Below, one piece after another: positions 42,531 through 53,155 of a stretch of DNA of 64,000 nucleotides. Each line of letters begins with the position of its first letter. Position 1 is the stretch's first letter. The notes beneath the pieces are model-generated. The model had not been told where the DNA came from. It saw only the letters and a program-made list of their open reading frames with translations, and searched no databases. This DNA comes from Strigamia acuminata (Eukaryota > Arthropoda > Chilopoda > Geophilomorpha > Linotaeniidae): positions 248,001 through 312,000 of the forward strand of contig OX442322.1 in NCBI GenBank assembly GCA_949358305.1. Direction: 5' to 3'. Made by a program: the position numbers and the translations under genes.

Positions 42531-42555
42531 TAGAGGGGGTTACCGAAAACCCCCT
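42521..42555 (+). promoter_or_regulatory. B -1 frameshift signal
   Basis: A AAA AAC at 42521-42527 ends one base before the gag stop TAG. Six bases later AGGGGGTT (42534-42541) pairs with AACCCCCT (42548-42555) around a 6-base loop. After a -1 shift the frame is open without a stop into pol at 42722 and on to 46888. Slippery site, spacer and stem all have textbook dimensions. Confidence 0.85.
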
Positions 42556-45500
42556 AAAAAACCAGAGTAATACATTATCCTCAGAAATAGAAAATGTTCT
42601 AAACGAAACTCTGAACAAATTAGTAATTCAAGATGAGGAAATTAAACGACCTAATCGTAGAACTAGGAAAAGGAATCCAAAGTATGTATTTAAGGAACCT
42701 TATCCCAACACTCCTTTTTCAATGGAAGAGACTGAAAATCCATTTACATCATTCGATGACGACCTCTTTCCTGCGGATAAGGGGGACGAATCTTGGCGAG
42801 AGTCCTTGAATGCAATAATTGAAAGCGCTGTAAATCCTCCTGTTCGAGAGGAAACCACTAGTTCTAGTGGAGGAGTATGCGAAAGTTTGGAGGCAATGAT
42901 GGAAAATTTAGATATCTCCTCGAAATTATCTAGACATCATAGACTTCGTAAATATGTCAAAGAACATCAGCTCAAGAGAGCTGAAGTAGTTGAACGCATC
43001 AAACGTTTAGGAAACAGTAGCGACGACCCCCGAATGAAAATAACAATAGGTGGACTCACCTATAATGCTTTAATGGATTCAGGAGCCACCCAATGTTTTA
43101 TTGGATTACAATTACTTGACAGTACTTGTGCCTCCCCTGACTTCATTCAAGATTGCCCCCGAAATATGAAAGTGTGTGCCGTCGGCATAACTCATATCCC
43201 ACTAGGACAAATAACCCTTTGTGTTCAATGGGCAGATGGAGTAGAATTCACTCCAATGAATTTCATCATTTTAGACCGAAATGTGTGTGGCCTAATTTTA
43301 GGACACAATTTTATGCGTCGTACAACAATTAATTTAAATCCAGCACGAGCTGTATTTGACTGTGACAACAAACCTGGTTGGACTGCGCCTTACGTGGATA
43401 ACGAATTTAATGACAGTCTAGCGAGGTTACGCACACTAAGAGACGATGGAACAGTCACTCATACACCCGACAATTGGGAAGAATTGTTGGTGAAAGATTG
43501 TGATTGTTCCGACGAGGATAAGACCAAATTACTAGAAGTAATTTCTGGAATCAAGCACGTCTTTCGGGACAAAGTTGGTTGTACGAACCTTGCTAGGCAT
43601 AAAATTACGTTTAAAAAGGACGCAAAATGGAAAAAACAACCGTTTCGCATGTACAATCCAGCTAAAATTGCTATTATGACCAAGCTAGTTGAAGAACTAG
43701 AAGCAGAGAACCTCATTGAGAAAGCTACGGGACCTTACATAAGTCATCCCGTAATAGTTGCCAAACCAAATGGCACATATAGGTTATGTATTGATTACCG
43801 ATGGCTAAATGCGATCACCGAGGTCAATGCAATCCAAATGCCCAGTATTGATTTGCTCATGCACAATACTAATCAGGCAAAATACTTCACCTCACTTGAC
43901 CTTACAAAAGGATATTATCAAGTAGAGATGGAAGACGAAGATAAGCAGAAAACTGCTTTCTATACCCCGAAAGGCAACTATCAATTTGTACGTATGCCAT
44001 TTGGGTTATGTAACGCGCCTTGTACATTTCAAGCCCTAATGGAACAAGTTATGGGTGACGCGTTATATAAACATGCATTAGTCTATTTAGACGATGTAAT
44101 TATCTTTTCTCGGACTTGGGATCAACATCTCGGTCATATTAAAGATGTATTAGAACGACTAGACAAAGCAAACTTGTCCGTAAATAAAGAAAAGTCTAAG
44201 TTCGGCAGAACTACACTAAAATTTCTGGGACACCTAATCACGCCAAATGGATTGGCCCCGGATCCTGATAAAATCGCGTCAGTACGAAAATTTCCCACCC
44301 CAAAAACATCGAAAGATGTACAAAGGTTTCACGGGTTGGCAAATTTCTTTAGGAAGTTTATTCCTAACCACGGTGAAATTGCTACTCCACTGACTAGCAT
44401 AATGCACGAGAAAGCAACCTTTGTCTGGGGACAAGAGCAAATAGACGCTTTCGAAAAAATTAAAGACATCTTATGCGACGAAACTCAAGTTTTGTTAATG
44501 CCTAATATGCTCGAACCCTTTGTGATTCTAACAGACGCTTCACATTCAGGATTAGGAGCAGTGTTATGCCAAGATGTGGACTTTCTTGATAAAAACAAGG
44601 ACAAATGGATTAAAACTCCAAGACCCGTAGCTTACGCTAGTCGCGTACTTCGAGGAGCCGAGCAACGTTACACTACTCCCGAACTAGAGTGTCTAGCGGT
44701 AGTATGGGCTGTAGAACGTTTTCGCCCTTACATAGAATACACGTCTTTCACCCTGGAGTCAGATGCAGAAGCCTTAAAATGGCTAATGGGGACGCCAGAA
44801 CCTTCTGGTCGTTTTGGCCGATGGGCAATTAAACTGCAATGCGGCGCCTTTAAAATTAAGTATCGTCGTGGTACTCAAAATCAAGTCGCAGACGCATTTT
44901 CAAGAGCTCCTTTGAGTATTGAAGACATTCCGAAGGATGATTACATCGAACCCACAGAAATAACTCAATTCTGGCCCGAATGGGACGGAAATAAAGAAGT
45001 TACTCGTAGAGAAGAACCAAAACCCTGTCAGTTCTTAACAAACGTGTCAGTAAAGTTTGATTATTCCAAAAAATTAAATAATTCTTTGGAAAAGGGGGAG
45101 AAAGGTCATGTAGAACCAGAAACTTTATTTAGTGCTTTAACCGAAGTACTAAGTATAGTTCCTCCTACCAGAGCAGAAATCATCGAAGCTCAGCTCAAAG
45201 ACTATGAATGTAGAAAAATAATAACTCACCTAAAATTAGATGAAGTTGAGCAAAGAAGGAATAAGAAAACAAAGCGATGGATGAAAGACATCAAAGGCTA
45301 CCAACTAGATTTCAAAGAAAATCATGATAATGAAGATGAGAATAGTAATGACTCTGAAATGTTAATCTTCTTCAAACCAACATTTGAAGAAGAATTAAAT
45401 GATTCCGGCAACGGATTTAAGGCAGTGATTCCACCGTCTTTAGTACGACGAGTGTTGTTCGCATGCCACGGACATCCGTTAAGTGGACACGCAGGGATGA

Positions 45501-46888
45501 GTAAAACGCTCGAACGAGCGAAACTCATTTATTATTGGCCAAAAATGAGCAAGGACACGTGTAATTATGTTCGTAGTTGTGTTCATTGCCAACAATACAA
45601 ACCTAGTCAACACCGAAAACACAGAGCGAGTTATACTCCTCACAATATGGCACAGCCATGGGAAGTTCTTTGTTTAGACTTCATGGGTCCCAAACCCGCT
45701 GGTCAATACCAACATAAATATATTTTAGTAGGAATTGATCAATGTACTAAATGGGTAGAATTAGCCCCATTAAGCAAAGCTTCAAGTGAAGCAATTATAA
45801 CAAAGTTAGGTGATATCGTACATAGATGGGGATACCCCAGGAAAATTATCAGTGATAATGGAAAACAGTTCGCATCCACCATCTATGAGGGTTTCTGTAA
45901 AAGGCATAACATTAAAATGACTCATATAAGTCCTTATCATGCTCAGGCCAACCCCACAGAACGGGCAAACAGAGATATCAAAATAATGCTTGCGATTTAT
46001 TCTGATGTGCACTCTCACTGGCCACGTTTTCTGAATGAATTTGCATTTGCATCCAGAACGGCAAAATCCGAAGCAACCGGATCGACGCCATTTTTATTAA
46101 ATACGGGAAGAATAGTAACACTACCTTTCGACCCGCGAATTATTCAACACGCGAATAAATTCGATAAAAATAACCCTGAGGAATTCGTGTTTAATTTACT
46201 CGGGATTTTACGGAGAGCACACCAAGAAATGCACCGTAGGATCCAACTAAATTACGAGAAACACGACAGAATTCACCGTAATAAATTTCATATTTGCAAA
46301 TATGAAGTAGGTGATTTAGTCTGGAAGAATACACATATTCTTTCCAATCAAGACAAAGGCATTACTAAAGGATTTGCTGAAAAACGAGACGGACCGTGGG
46401 AAATCACAGCCGTATTAACAGGAGGTGCATACGCCTTACGAAAATTATTAGATGACTCAATTGAACCATCGATAAATTCGGATGATCTCACCCCGTATAT
46501 CCCTTCATACCCGATTGAGACATGGACTCTGGGTCAGAAAAAAGGAAAACTGAAAAATCATCCAAACCCTGATTGGATGTCGGCAAATTCCGAATTTAAC
46601 GACTCTAATTCACAAGAATTAGATAATCAAGATATGGAAGAAACCTCTCGTGAAAATCTTGAAAAAGATATGGAAGAACTTCCTCAAGAAACTCTTGAAC
46701 AAGAAGAAAGAATAATTCCTACCTCAAATGAAAATGGAAACGAGATTATCGATCCGCGAAGTAATAACTCAAATAAACGGAAGCGAACAGCTGACCTTCC
46801 GGAGATAATCTCGAGACCGAAAAGAACTTCGAAGCCAAATCCGAAATATACTACGGATTTTGTGCAGATGATTCAAGAACGTCGTTAA
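42528..46888 (+). CDS. pol: B Pol: protease, RT, RNase H, integrase
   Basis: Made as Gag-Pol by the -1 shift; the first in-frame ATG is 42722 (1388 residues from there). Protease DSGAT begins at 119. RT has LCIDYRWLNAITE and an intact YLDD at 455-458. RNase H shows LTDASHSGLGAVL and LECLAVVWAVERF. Integrase has an HHCC finger (HGHPLSGHAG to CVHCQQYK), DD35E residues D986, D1045 and E1080, then a GPY/F-type module AEKRDGPWEI and an acidic, Lys/Asn-rich tail. No stop or missing catalytic residue is visible. Best candidate in the window for a working enzyme set. Confidence 0.95.
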
Positions 46889-47478
46889 AAAAAGATTCTA
46901 AATATAAAAAGAATATTCTAAAAAGATATTGATTCAAATCAGTTATTGAATATTCAAATCGAAATTCGCGAAGTCACCTGATAAATTATGACCCCGGGTA
47001 GAGAGTAAAAGATTCGTTCTATATTCAGTCTTCTAACACACACGTGAGAGAAGAAGAACTTCGTCGAATTCAACAAAAATCACGAACAATTGCGTCGATA
47101 TTGTTAGCCATTAAACAAAGAATACAGGTATGATGATTATACATATGAATTAATATATATATCATGACATCTCTTTATATTTAAAGAAATACAAACCAGC
47201 GGAATTCGTTTATTAGCGGCGGAGGATTTGAAAGCCACGTGCTCTAAACTCCAAGTTATCGTCGAAGCGACTATACTTAGAATTCTACAAGCTACGCTTC
47301 TAAAGGAAGCAGGACATTTTCGTAAGTTCGATAAAATTATCAATACACGAAAGTATAAAGTTGTAACGAATTATAATTATAAAATTCGTAAATTGAGTTA
47401 CGCGTCTTCTCAATAGAGGGCGCGCGCATACAAAAGTATTGCAAATAAAACTAAAACGTGTTCTATATTTGTAGAATT
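46889..47478 (+). other. B spacer between pol and ORF3 with candidate splice sites
   Basis: Contains a helical open stretch on the plus strand (about 47190-47320, with LQVIVEATILRILQATLL) ending at C|GTAAGT (donor at 47322). The acceptor TTCTATATTTGTAG ends at 47474, four bases before the ORF3 ATG. Another donor-like CAG|GTATGA lies at about 47126. Joining 47321 to 47475 does not keep the helical frame with ORF3, so the helical stretch may be chance or part of a separate message. Confidence 0.4.
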
Positions 47479-49089
47479 ATGGTCAAGAAGATACCAATTA
47501 AAAAGCGGCGAATTGTGATTCAGTCGAGCTCTTCGGAGGAAGACGATACACCCACGGTCAACCCGACCATCGTAACAATCCCGGGAGCGCCAAATACTCC
47601 TATTGTGCTCGACCAAAAAGGATGGGACATATTAACATGGGCCCGAAACAACCCAGAGGCTCTCCCAAAGGAAATTCGTCCAAAAACGGCTGTACCCAAA
47701 ACGGCGATGGAGGTTACCCAAGAAACCTTCATTATACCAAAAAAGGACAGTTTCTCCAAAAGCCATCCTTTACAGCCGGTCCATAAACCAAGTACGAGTC
47801 GAATGAACGATTCATCGACCTCTCATGAGAGAAGTCTGGACGAGATTGTCCAATTAGAGGCGAATCGAAATCCCGAAGGAAATCGCCATCAAGACAACAA
47901 ACGTAAACAGCGAGAGTACGTTCATTACGACTCGCCGCCACCCACGACTTCGCGCGAAGTAGTGTATACTCCTAGACATAATATGGCTAGAGGGAAACGT
48001 ACGTTTGTGTCTACCAGAGCCCCCAAACTGCAGCCGATGACTGTTCAACAAAGAGCAGCTAATAAGCAAGAAAAGGCACTACGTCGAAAAGCCGCCTGCG
48101 ATCGCGACCTGGAATTGGGAATTCCACACGACAATTTGGAGCTCGCGAAGGGCGAAATACCGTGCCCCTTTTGTTTCGGGGTCGGCTGGATGTCCGGCTC
48201 CGGGACAGGATGCCATTTGGCATCGTGCGGGAATTGTTTCGGATCGAAAAGACGATTAAAAATCCAACCCTGGAACCCAAAGTTTGTTTCATTCGTGGTT
48301 AAAGGTTTGTTCGATCCAATACCCCGAAAATGGGCAACCTGCCACCTTTGTAAAGCTTTATTATCTAACGATGGCAAAGCTGTATACGAGGATCCCGAAT
48401 TTATGAATTCGCGAAGAACGCCCCTTGGCCTTCAAATGGGTTTGGAAAAAATGCCAAGTGTTGTCTGCGTAGATAACGCGACCCAAACGGAAGAAACCGC
48501 ATTGGTTCCCATGCCAAATATCGCGGAACACGGGATTTCGAACGAATTCTTAATCGAACCCTACCAAGTTCCCCCGAACACCAAGATAGGACAGTTATTC
48601 GTTTGGGAGGTCGAATACTACTATCCCATCGTAGCTCGACTTGCGATAATAATTTCTCGCCAATTGATTACGGGTCTTCCCGATCAAATAACGGTAGGAT
48701 ACGTGACCCGGATCATGCAAATGATCTTGAATCCACGTCGCGTTGAGGGCTTCAACATTTTGGAGCACCTTTGGAATTTGCTCGTGGGAAAAATCGCAGC
48801 TGAGATGAAAAATCAAATATGCGAAGGCTGGATTTTGGTTTTGCCCCCGGTGATTGACATCTACGAAGATCTCAAGAAAATGATCGATGAAGAAGACGGA
48901 TCGACTGATCAGCCTGAAGCAGGGGATAAAGCACCCGAGACTCCCATCGCCACGGAAGTTGTTGCGACCGCTGCATTCTTCATAGATCGGCAACCGGAAG
49001 AACCTCTTCCCGCCAAGAAACGTGGCAAAAGCTCCTCTTCGAAGGATAGGCAAAAGCCCGCCACGGAGACCGAAAAAGGTCAAGAATAA
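47479..49089 (+). CDS. B ORF3: basic protein with three CxxC pairs, env position
   Basis: 536 residues from ATG 47479, four bases after a splice-acceptor-like AG. A homologue lies in family A (25942-28160); I know no characterised relative. The N-terminus is basic (KKIPIKKRR) and serine/acid-rich. A block near 47610 (WDILTWARNNPEALPKEIR) is shared with family A. Then come a basic helix ending LGIPHDN and CxxC pairs at C229/C232, C250/C253 and C288/C291. The first, CPFCFGVG, matches the CxxCxGxG pattern of DnaJ zinc domains. The rest is helical with an acidic/Lys-rich tail. It lacks a signal peptide and clear membrane anchor, so it is not an envelope. A nucleic-acid or zinc-dependent role is only inferred. 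Confidence 0.85.
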   Translation: MVKKIPIKKRRIVIQSSSSEEDDTPTVNPTIVTIPGAPNTPIVLDQKGWDILTWARNNPEALPKEIRPKTAVPKTAMEVTQETFIIPKKDSFSKSHPLQPVHKPSTSRMNDSSTSHERSLDEIVQLEANRNPEGNRHQDNKRKQREYVHYDSPPPTTSREVVYTPRHNMARGKRTFVSTRAPKLQPMTVQQRAANKQEKALRRKAACDRDLELGIPHDNLELAKGEIPCPFCFGVGWMSGSGTGCHLASCGNCFGSKRRLKIQPWNPKFVSFVVKGLFDPIPRKWATCHLCKALLSNDGKAVYEDPEFMNSRRTPLGLQMGLEKMPSVVCVDNATQTEETALVPMPNIAEHGISNEFLIEPYQVPPNTKIGQLFVWEVEYYYPIVARLAIIISRQLITGLPDQITVGYVTRIMQMILNPRRVEGFNILEHLWNLLVGKIAAEMKNQICEGWILVLPPVIDIYEDLKKMIDEEDGSTDQPEAGDKAPETPIATEVVATAAFFIDRQPEEPLPAKKRGKSSSSKDRQKPATETEKGQE

Positions 49090-49452
49090 GCGGTATTTCG
49101 AATTTAAACAATTAGCAGTTTGTTTGTGTGTTCTGTGATAAAAAGATATAATATGTAACCGGAAAATTCTTTAATTAAGATTTTTGTAAGAAGTGCTTTT
49201 CCGTTATACGAAAATGACTTCATGTTTATTGTTTTAATAATAACCAAATTATTTTTATAACCGTCTCTAAAAAGAGAAAATAAAAACATTTTTGAGCATC
49301 CTAAGGATAAGAACATGTTTATTAAAAACACTCGTGGGCCTTATAAGTATTGGAAATAAAATATTTATTAATATGGATAAATTTGGCACAAATGATATTC
49401 CTAAAGAATAACATAAAATATAAGAGTATATGTTTAGTTATTAAGGGGGATG
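49090..49452 (+). other. B 3' untranslated region and polypurine tract
   Basis: AT-rich, ending AAGGGGGATG (about 49443-49452) directly before the 3' LTR. This is the plus-strand primer; family A has the similar GGGGATTG before its A3 LTR. Confidence 0.7.
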
Positions 49453-51107
49453 TGTGACAAATTAGCAATAGATGGCGCCACTAGTACTAGCGGCAAATTC
49501 AACCTCGAGCTTACTATTTCCCATATAAATAGTTCACAAACATATTATTATGTCTGATACGACCAAATGTGATTCACATCGATAATATAAAGGTATATTA
49601 TCAATACTTAAGAAGATAAAATAGGCGTTACTGCTTTATCACCGATACATGACGAGGAACACGGTTTTGAATGTATTTCCGTTCTGTGTATCCATTTCCT
49701 GTCCCCGGTATCCAGTTCCGGTTTATGCTAAAAGATTAACATAATCCCAATTTGCATCTCCGTATCCACTTCCTGCGATACGAGATTGGTGGAACCTAAT
49801 CCCACCGAGTATAAAACTCCCTGACAACAGGAAGTTAAGTCAGTTCTTGATTTCTGGTTATTTGGTATGTTCCGCATGTCAAATAACTGTTTCTTACTCA
49901 GGGCATGGGCCTACCGGTCCATGCATAGCATGGCTCTGCTGAGCCATGCAACCCCCGTCAACTGAAGGCGAAGTTCGGACTGTTAATGTTTCCGTCAAAC
50001 GGTCTTGCCGAGGAGAAAGCCTCCCGCATAAGTATCCTCGTGGTCGGACAATAGAATCACGTGTGATACCAAAGTATTTAGTAACCGTTAGTAGCACTGT
50101 TACTGAAAGAGATTGACTCCATCACTTGATGGTGCCAAAGCAGTCTGCATGCAAAACATGCAGTTACCGCCAGTAGCACTATGTGTTTGGGAAAGTTATA
50201 TCTCTTCGGTAATGGTGCCAAAGCAGTCTACTTATGAGTAGTATCTCGGGTGATTAATTCTGTTGTGCAGAACTGCGGGCTATATCCCCCTGAATACCAG
50301 TGCCGTCTCTCACCGCACTGTTATTTAGGGCACGCGCGATACTGTTCTGCTCAGCAAGGCGAACTTTGACGGCAATTGTGTGTTGCGATGTTTAACCTTT
50401 ATTATATTTTGTAGTTGATAAATACACCTTAATTGTTTAAACTTGGCAACAAGTTAACAACCGAAGTAAGTCACGAGACTTATTTCACTGTATGACGAAT
50501 CAAATTCGTAACAATAAATTGAATACAATTTATTGAGTTAATTTATTAAACTCACAACATCGCGAATTAAATATAATTCGCAAGCGGAACCTTGGCGAAT
50601 AAATGACTTCATTTATTCATTACCAATTTCCAACCCTAGTTGTGGCGGTGCACATGAGTCAACCGCACCTCTCGGATCGAACCAAGAAGCATTACACGGA
50701 CCGTTACACCAGACACGAACCAGGAGCACGAAGGAACCAGTTCCACGATTACGAAGCGCCGACGGAAGCCGCGAGGACACAGCCAGCCCGGCTATCGCAG
50801 ACGACATCTATAACTCGGTCGAGCGGGCGTTTTGCCGTTCCCGAACCCCGGATCACCAATAACCGTAATCATATTATTTCAGGGCTGTTTTACAGCCAAT
50901 TTCATGTATAGTTTAACTTGTATTTAACTTGCCAAATGTCGGCATTAGTCATTTGTATAACTTTAGATTTGTTTATATTGTTTGATAACAATAAATGTCT
51001 TGTTTTGATAACTCTGTTGTATTTATTTATCTCGTTACTATTCACTAATTCACGCGACTTATACCCGGTACTATCATGCGATAGGAGTTGTGGTCGTCAC
51101 CGTCACA
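49453..51107 (+). repeat. B 3' LTR
   Basis: 1655 bp, by eye identical to 37958-39612, followed by the ACGT duplication. The identity implies very recent insertion. Confidence 0.96.
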
Positions 51108-51111
51108 ACGT

Positions 51112-52166
51112 CGTTGACTGAATGGGGTGAACTCTTCGCGAGGGCGTTGTCCTCTCTCTTGTTGCTGGGCAGGGTCCGCCCTCATGCAGACCCTCGCCAG
51201 GTGTCCCACACCTCCGCATCGGTAGCATCTTGCCTCGATGAAAGGGCACGCGAGGCCCTTGTGATCGCCACCACATCTCTTGCATTTTCCCGCAAGTTGA
51301 GCGATGGTCATCGCCGGGCGGCTCGCTGCGTTTCGCGCGCCCTGTGCAAACGGTTGTGCACGCGATCTTCCGCGTCCAAAATTTGTGGATTGTCGATTTG
51401 CAGCACCTGCGGGTTTAAACGGTTGGTCAGGGGTCTCCACCCTGTAGACATCTGACAACCCTACAGGCTGCACTTTGTCCGACTCAAGTGGGGTCACGTT
51501 AAGCGCTGTCTCTTTCTGCTTTTTGTACACGAGCTGCCCCTGCACCGCCGCTTCGGCGGCCAACGCCAGCTTGATGGCTTTAGCCAAGTCCAATGTCTCC
51601 TCTTCTAGAAGGCGCAACCGTAATTTGTCGTTGTTTACACCAGTTATAAACTGGGTTAATATGGCCTCGTCGTTTATCTTTTTCGACACGAATTTACACA
51701 ATCGTGCTTGGGCTCGGAGGTCAGCCACGAACTTTGCTATCGTCTCGCCCGGTTGACGCTTAATTGCTGCCAGTTTGAATTTTTGCACGTGCGGCCTGGT
51801 GATCGCCTGGTAGTGCTCGGTTAGTTTCGCAATTATGTCGTCCAGAGTTGCTTTCTCTATAGTTTCCGGGTAGACGAGGTCTTTTATCAAACCGTACATT
51901 TCTGTCCCTGCCACGGATGTGAGTAGCTGTTTCTGCTCTTTGTCCTTCACATGATTAAGCACACAGAAATCTCTGAACTGGTGGATGTACTGCGCCCAAG
52001 CTTCCTCGGATTTTCCAGTAAAGGGAAGAATCGTGCCGAGTTGATGCGGTGGTCGGTCTGTTTGAGCTTTTACCAATGACGAGATCGCTGCTATCAAATC
52101 GGCCGTAGATACAGACGACGACTGCGTTATCGCCGTCGTCGACGTCGTTTTTGTCGGATCCGTCAT
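51112..52166 (-). CDS. gag: D Gag, fused in frame to D pol, interrupted by B
   Basis: Starts at ATG 52166; the frame upstream to 52271 is hydrophobic leader sequence I do not count. About 350 residues: an Asp/Thr/Ser-rich start, a capsid domain (LPFTGKSEEAWAQYIHQFRDF), then two zinc knuckles of the CCHC type (CKRCGGDHKGLACP and CYRCGGVGHLARVC). It ends against B. Removing B and one ACGT keeps the frame into the Gln-rich linker and protease at 37953, so Gag and Pol are one polyprotein here with no frameshift. Confidence 0.87.
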
Positions 52167-52321
52167 TCCGATCGCTAAAAACCAAAACACAGTGTCAGTT
52201 CCGAATATTAAACCACAAATCAACGCCAATGATACATATCTTAACCAGCGTAGCTCATTTTGATGGCCCATGAGTTCGAATCCTCAATCCAATTCGTGTT
52301 GCCGTTTACTCGTCGCCAACT

Positions 52322-52627
52322 TGTCGTGTTCGTGAAGTGATTGCAACTGATTTTGACATTCGAAATAAACACCATTTATTTGCATTTGAATCGCCTTTCA
52401 CTGGTATCTTTTCAGACACAATTTAATACATGTTTCGTTCGTTTTTAATTTCGTTCGTTGTATCGATTCTTTTTCTTATAATGGTATATTTTCATCGTGC
52501 TAGTGATCATTGTTTTTTTTTGAACAAACCGCAACGTTACATTGTTATTCACGCATACATTTTGCCAATTAGCTTAATCAGATTTTACAGAAAATACACG
52601 GTGTTTTTATGGATGCGAGATGCGACA
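52322..52627 (-). repeat. D 5' LTR
   Basis: 306 bp, identical by eye to 34033-34338, with GGTGT outside. Confidence 0.93.
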
Positions 52628-52632
52628 GGTGT

Positions 52633-52948
52633 CATCGAGAAGAAGGCGGGACGACCGCGCTCATATATTGTTAACACCGATAAGCGAACGGTGCAACGCA
52701 ATCGATTCCACCTCATCCCACTGAAGGACAATTCGGACAAGCCGGACGACATCAATCCAGGGGACAGCCAAGCAGATGAGTCCAGTGAGGTCGACAAACC
52801 ACTAATGGGACAACAGGCACCAGCGACAGCCGAGATTCCGGTTCCAGTTCGACAATCACCAGAGACGATGCGAACATCTCCAAGACCAATAGTTACGAGG
52901 AGCGAAAGAGCGGTCAACAAGTCAATTCGGCTCATTGAAAAATGCTAA
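52633..52948 (+). pseudogene. pol: C pol C-terminal tail
   Basis: Continues the C integrase C-terminal coding sequence after the D insertion: VIEKKAGRPRSYIV, then NRFHLIPLK and a Ser/Asp/Pro-rich tail ending in TAA at 52948. A purine tract AACTGGGAGGTGGA precedes the C 3' LTR. Confidence 0.8.
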
Positions 52949-53001
52949 GAAGTCTTTTCGTTTGTTTCGTTCCAATTATAACTTTGTAACTGGGAGGTGG
53001 A

Positions 53002-53155
53002 TGTGTGATATGTTGTGTATTAATCACGCCAGATGGCGTTAATGTATTATAGTTTATGTGTACCATTAAAAGGTGGCACTAGTTGTTGTTTCTACACTGT
53101 AATGGCGTCTTCAGGTTATTTCATCAGCCTCCAGATTTAAGCATTTAACAACACA
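53002..53155 (+). repeat. C 3' LTR
   Basis: 154 bp, preceded by a purine tract and followed by GATGT. It differs from the 5' LTR at three bases and one indel. Confidence 0.92.

Larger units (their letters stand above)
37958..51107 (+). mobile_element. B: apparently intact Ty3/gypsy element with ORF3
   Basis: A 13,150-bp element with two 1655-bp LTRs that look identical and a perfect 4-bp duplication ACGT (37954-37957 and 51108-51111). Gag, pol and ORF3 are all open, and the frameshift site, primer site, promoter and purine tract are all recognisable. It sits in the gag-pol frame of D and is the youngest insertion of the nest. Its LTR plan and tRNA-Gln priming relate it to family A. Confidence 0.96.
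34033..52627 (-). mobile_element. D: Ty3/gypsy element on the minus strand, nested in C, hosting B
   Basis: 306-bp LTRs at 34033-34338 and 52322-52627 look identical. The 5-bp duplication GGTGT is perfect (34028-34032 and 52628-52632). The primer site on the minus strand is TGGCGACGAG (52309-52318), matching a tRNA-Ser(GCU) end. Gag and pol form one long frame that B interrupts at ACGT. Two in-frame stops lie in pol despite the identical LTRs. Without B the element is about 5.4 kb. Confidence 0.93.
31391..53155 (+). mobile_element. C: degraded Ty3/gypsy element inserted in the A3 LTR
   Basis: LTRs of 155 bp (31391-31545) and 154 bp (53002-53155), starting TGTGTGATATG and ending AACAACACA. 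They are flanked by a perfect 5-bp duplication GATGT (31386-31390 and 53156-53160). The LTRs differ by three substitutions and one indel, so C is the oldest layer of the nest above A3. The internal region has a gag, a deletion reaching into the RT/RNase H region, RNase H, integrase and tail, all broken. D is inserted in the integrase C-terminal part. Confidence 0.92.
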
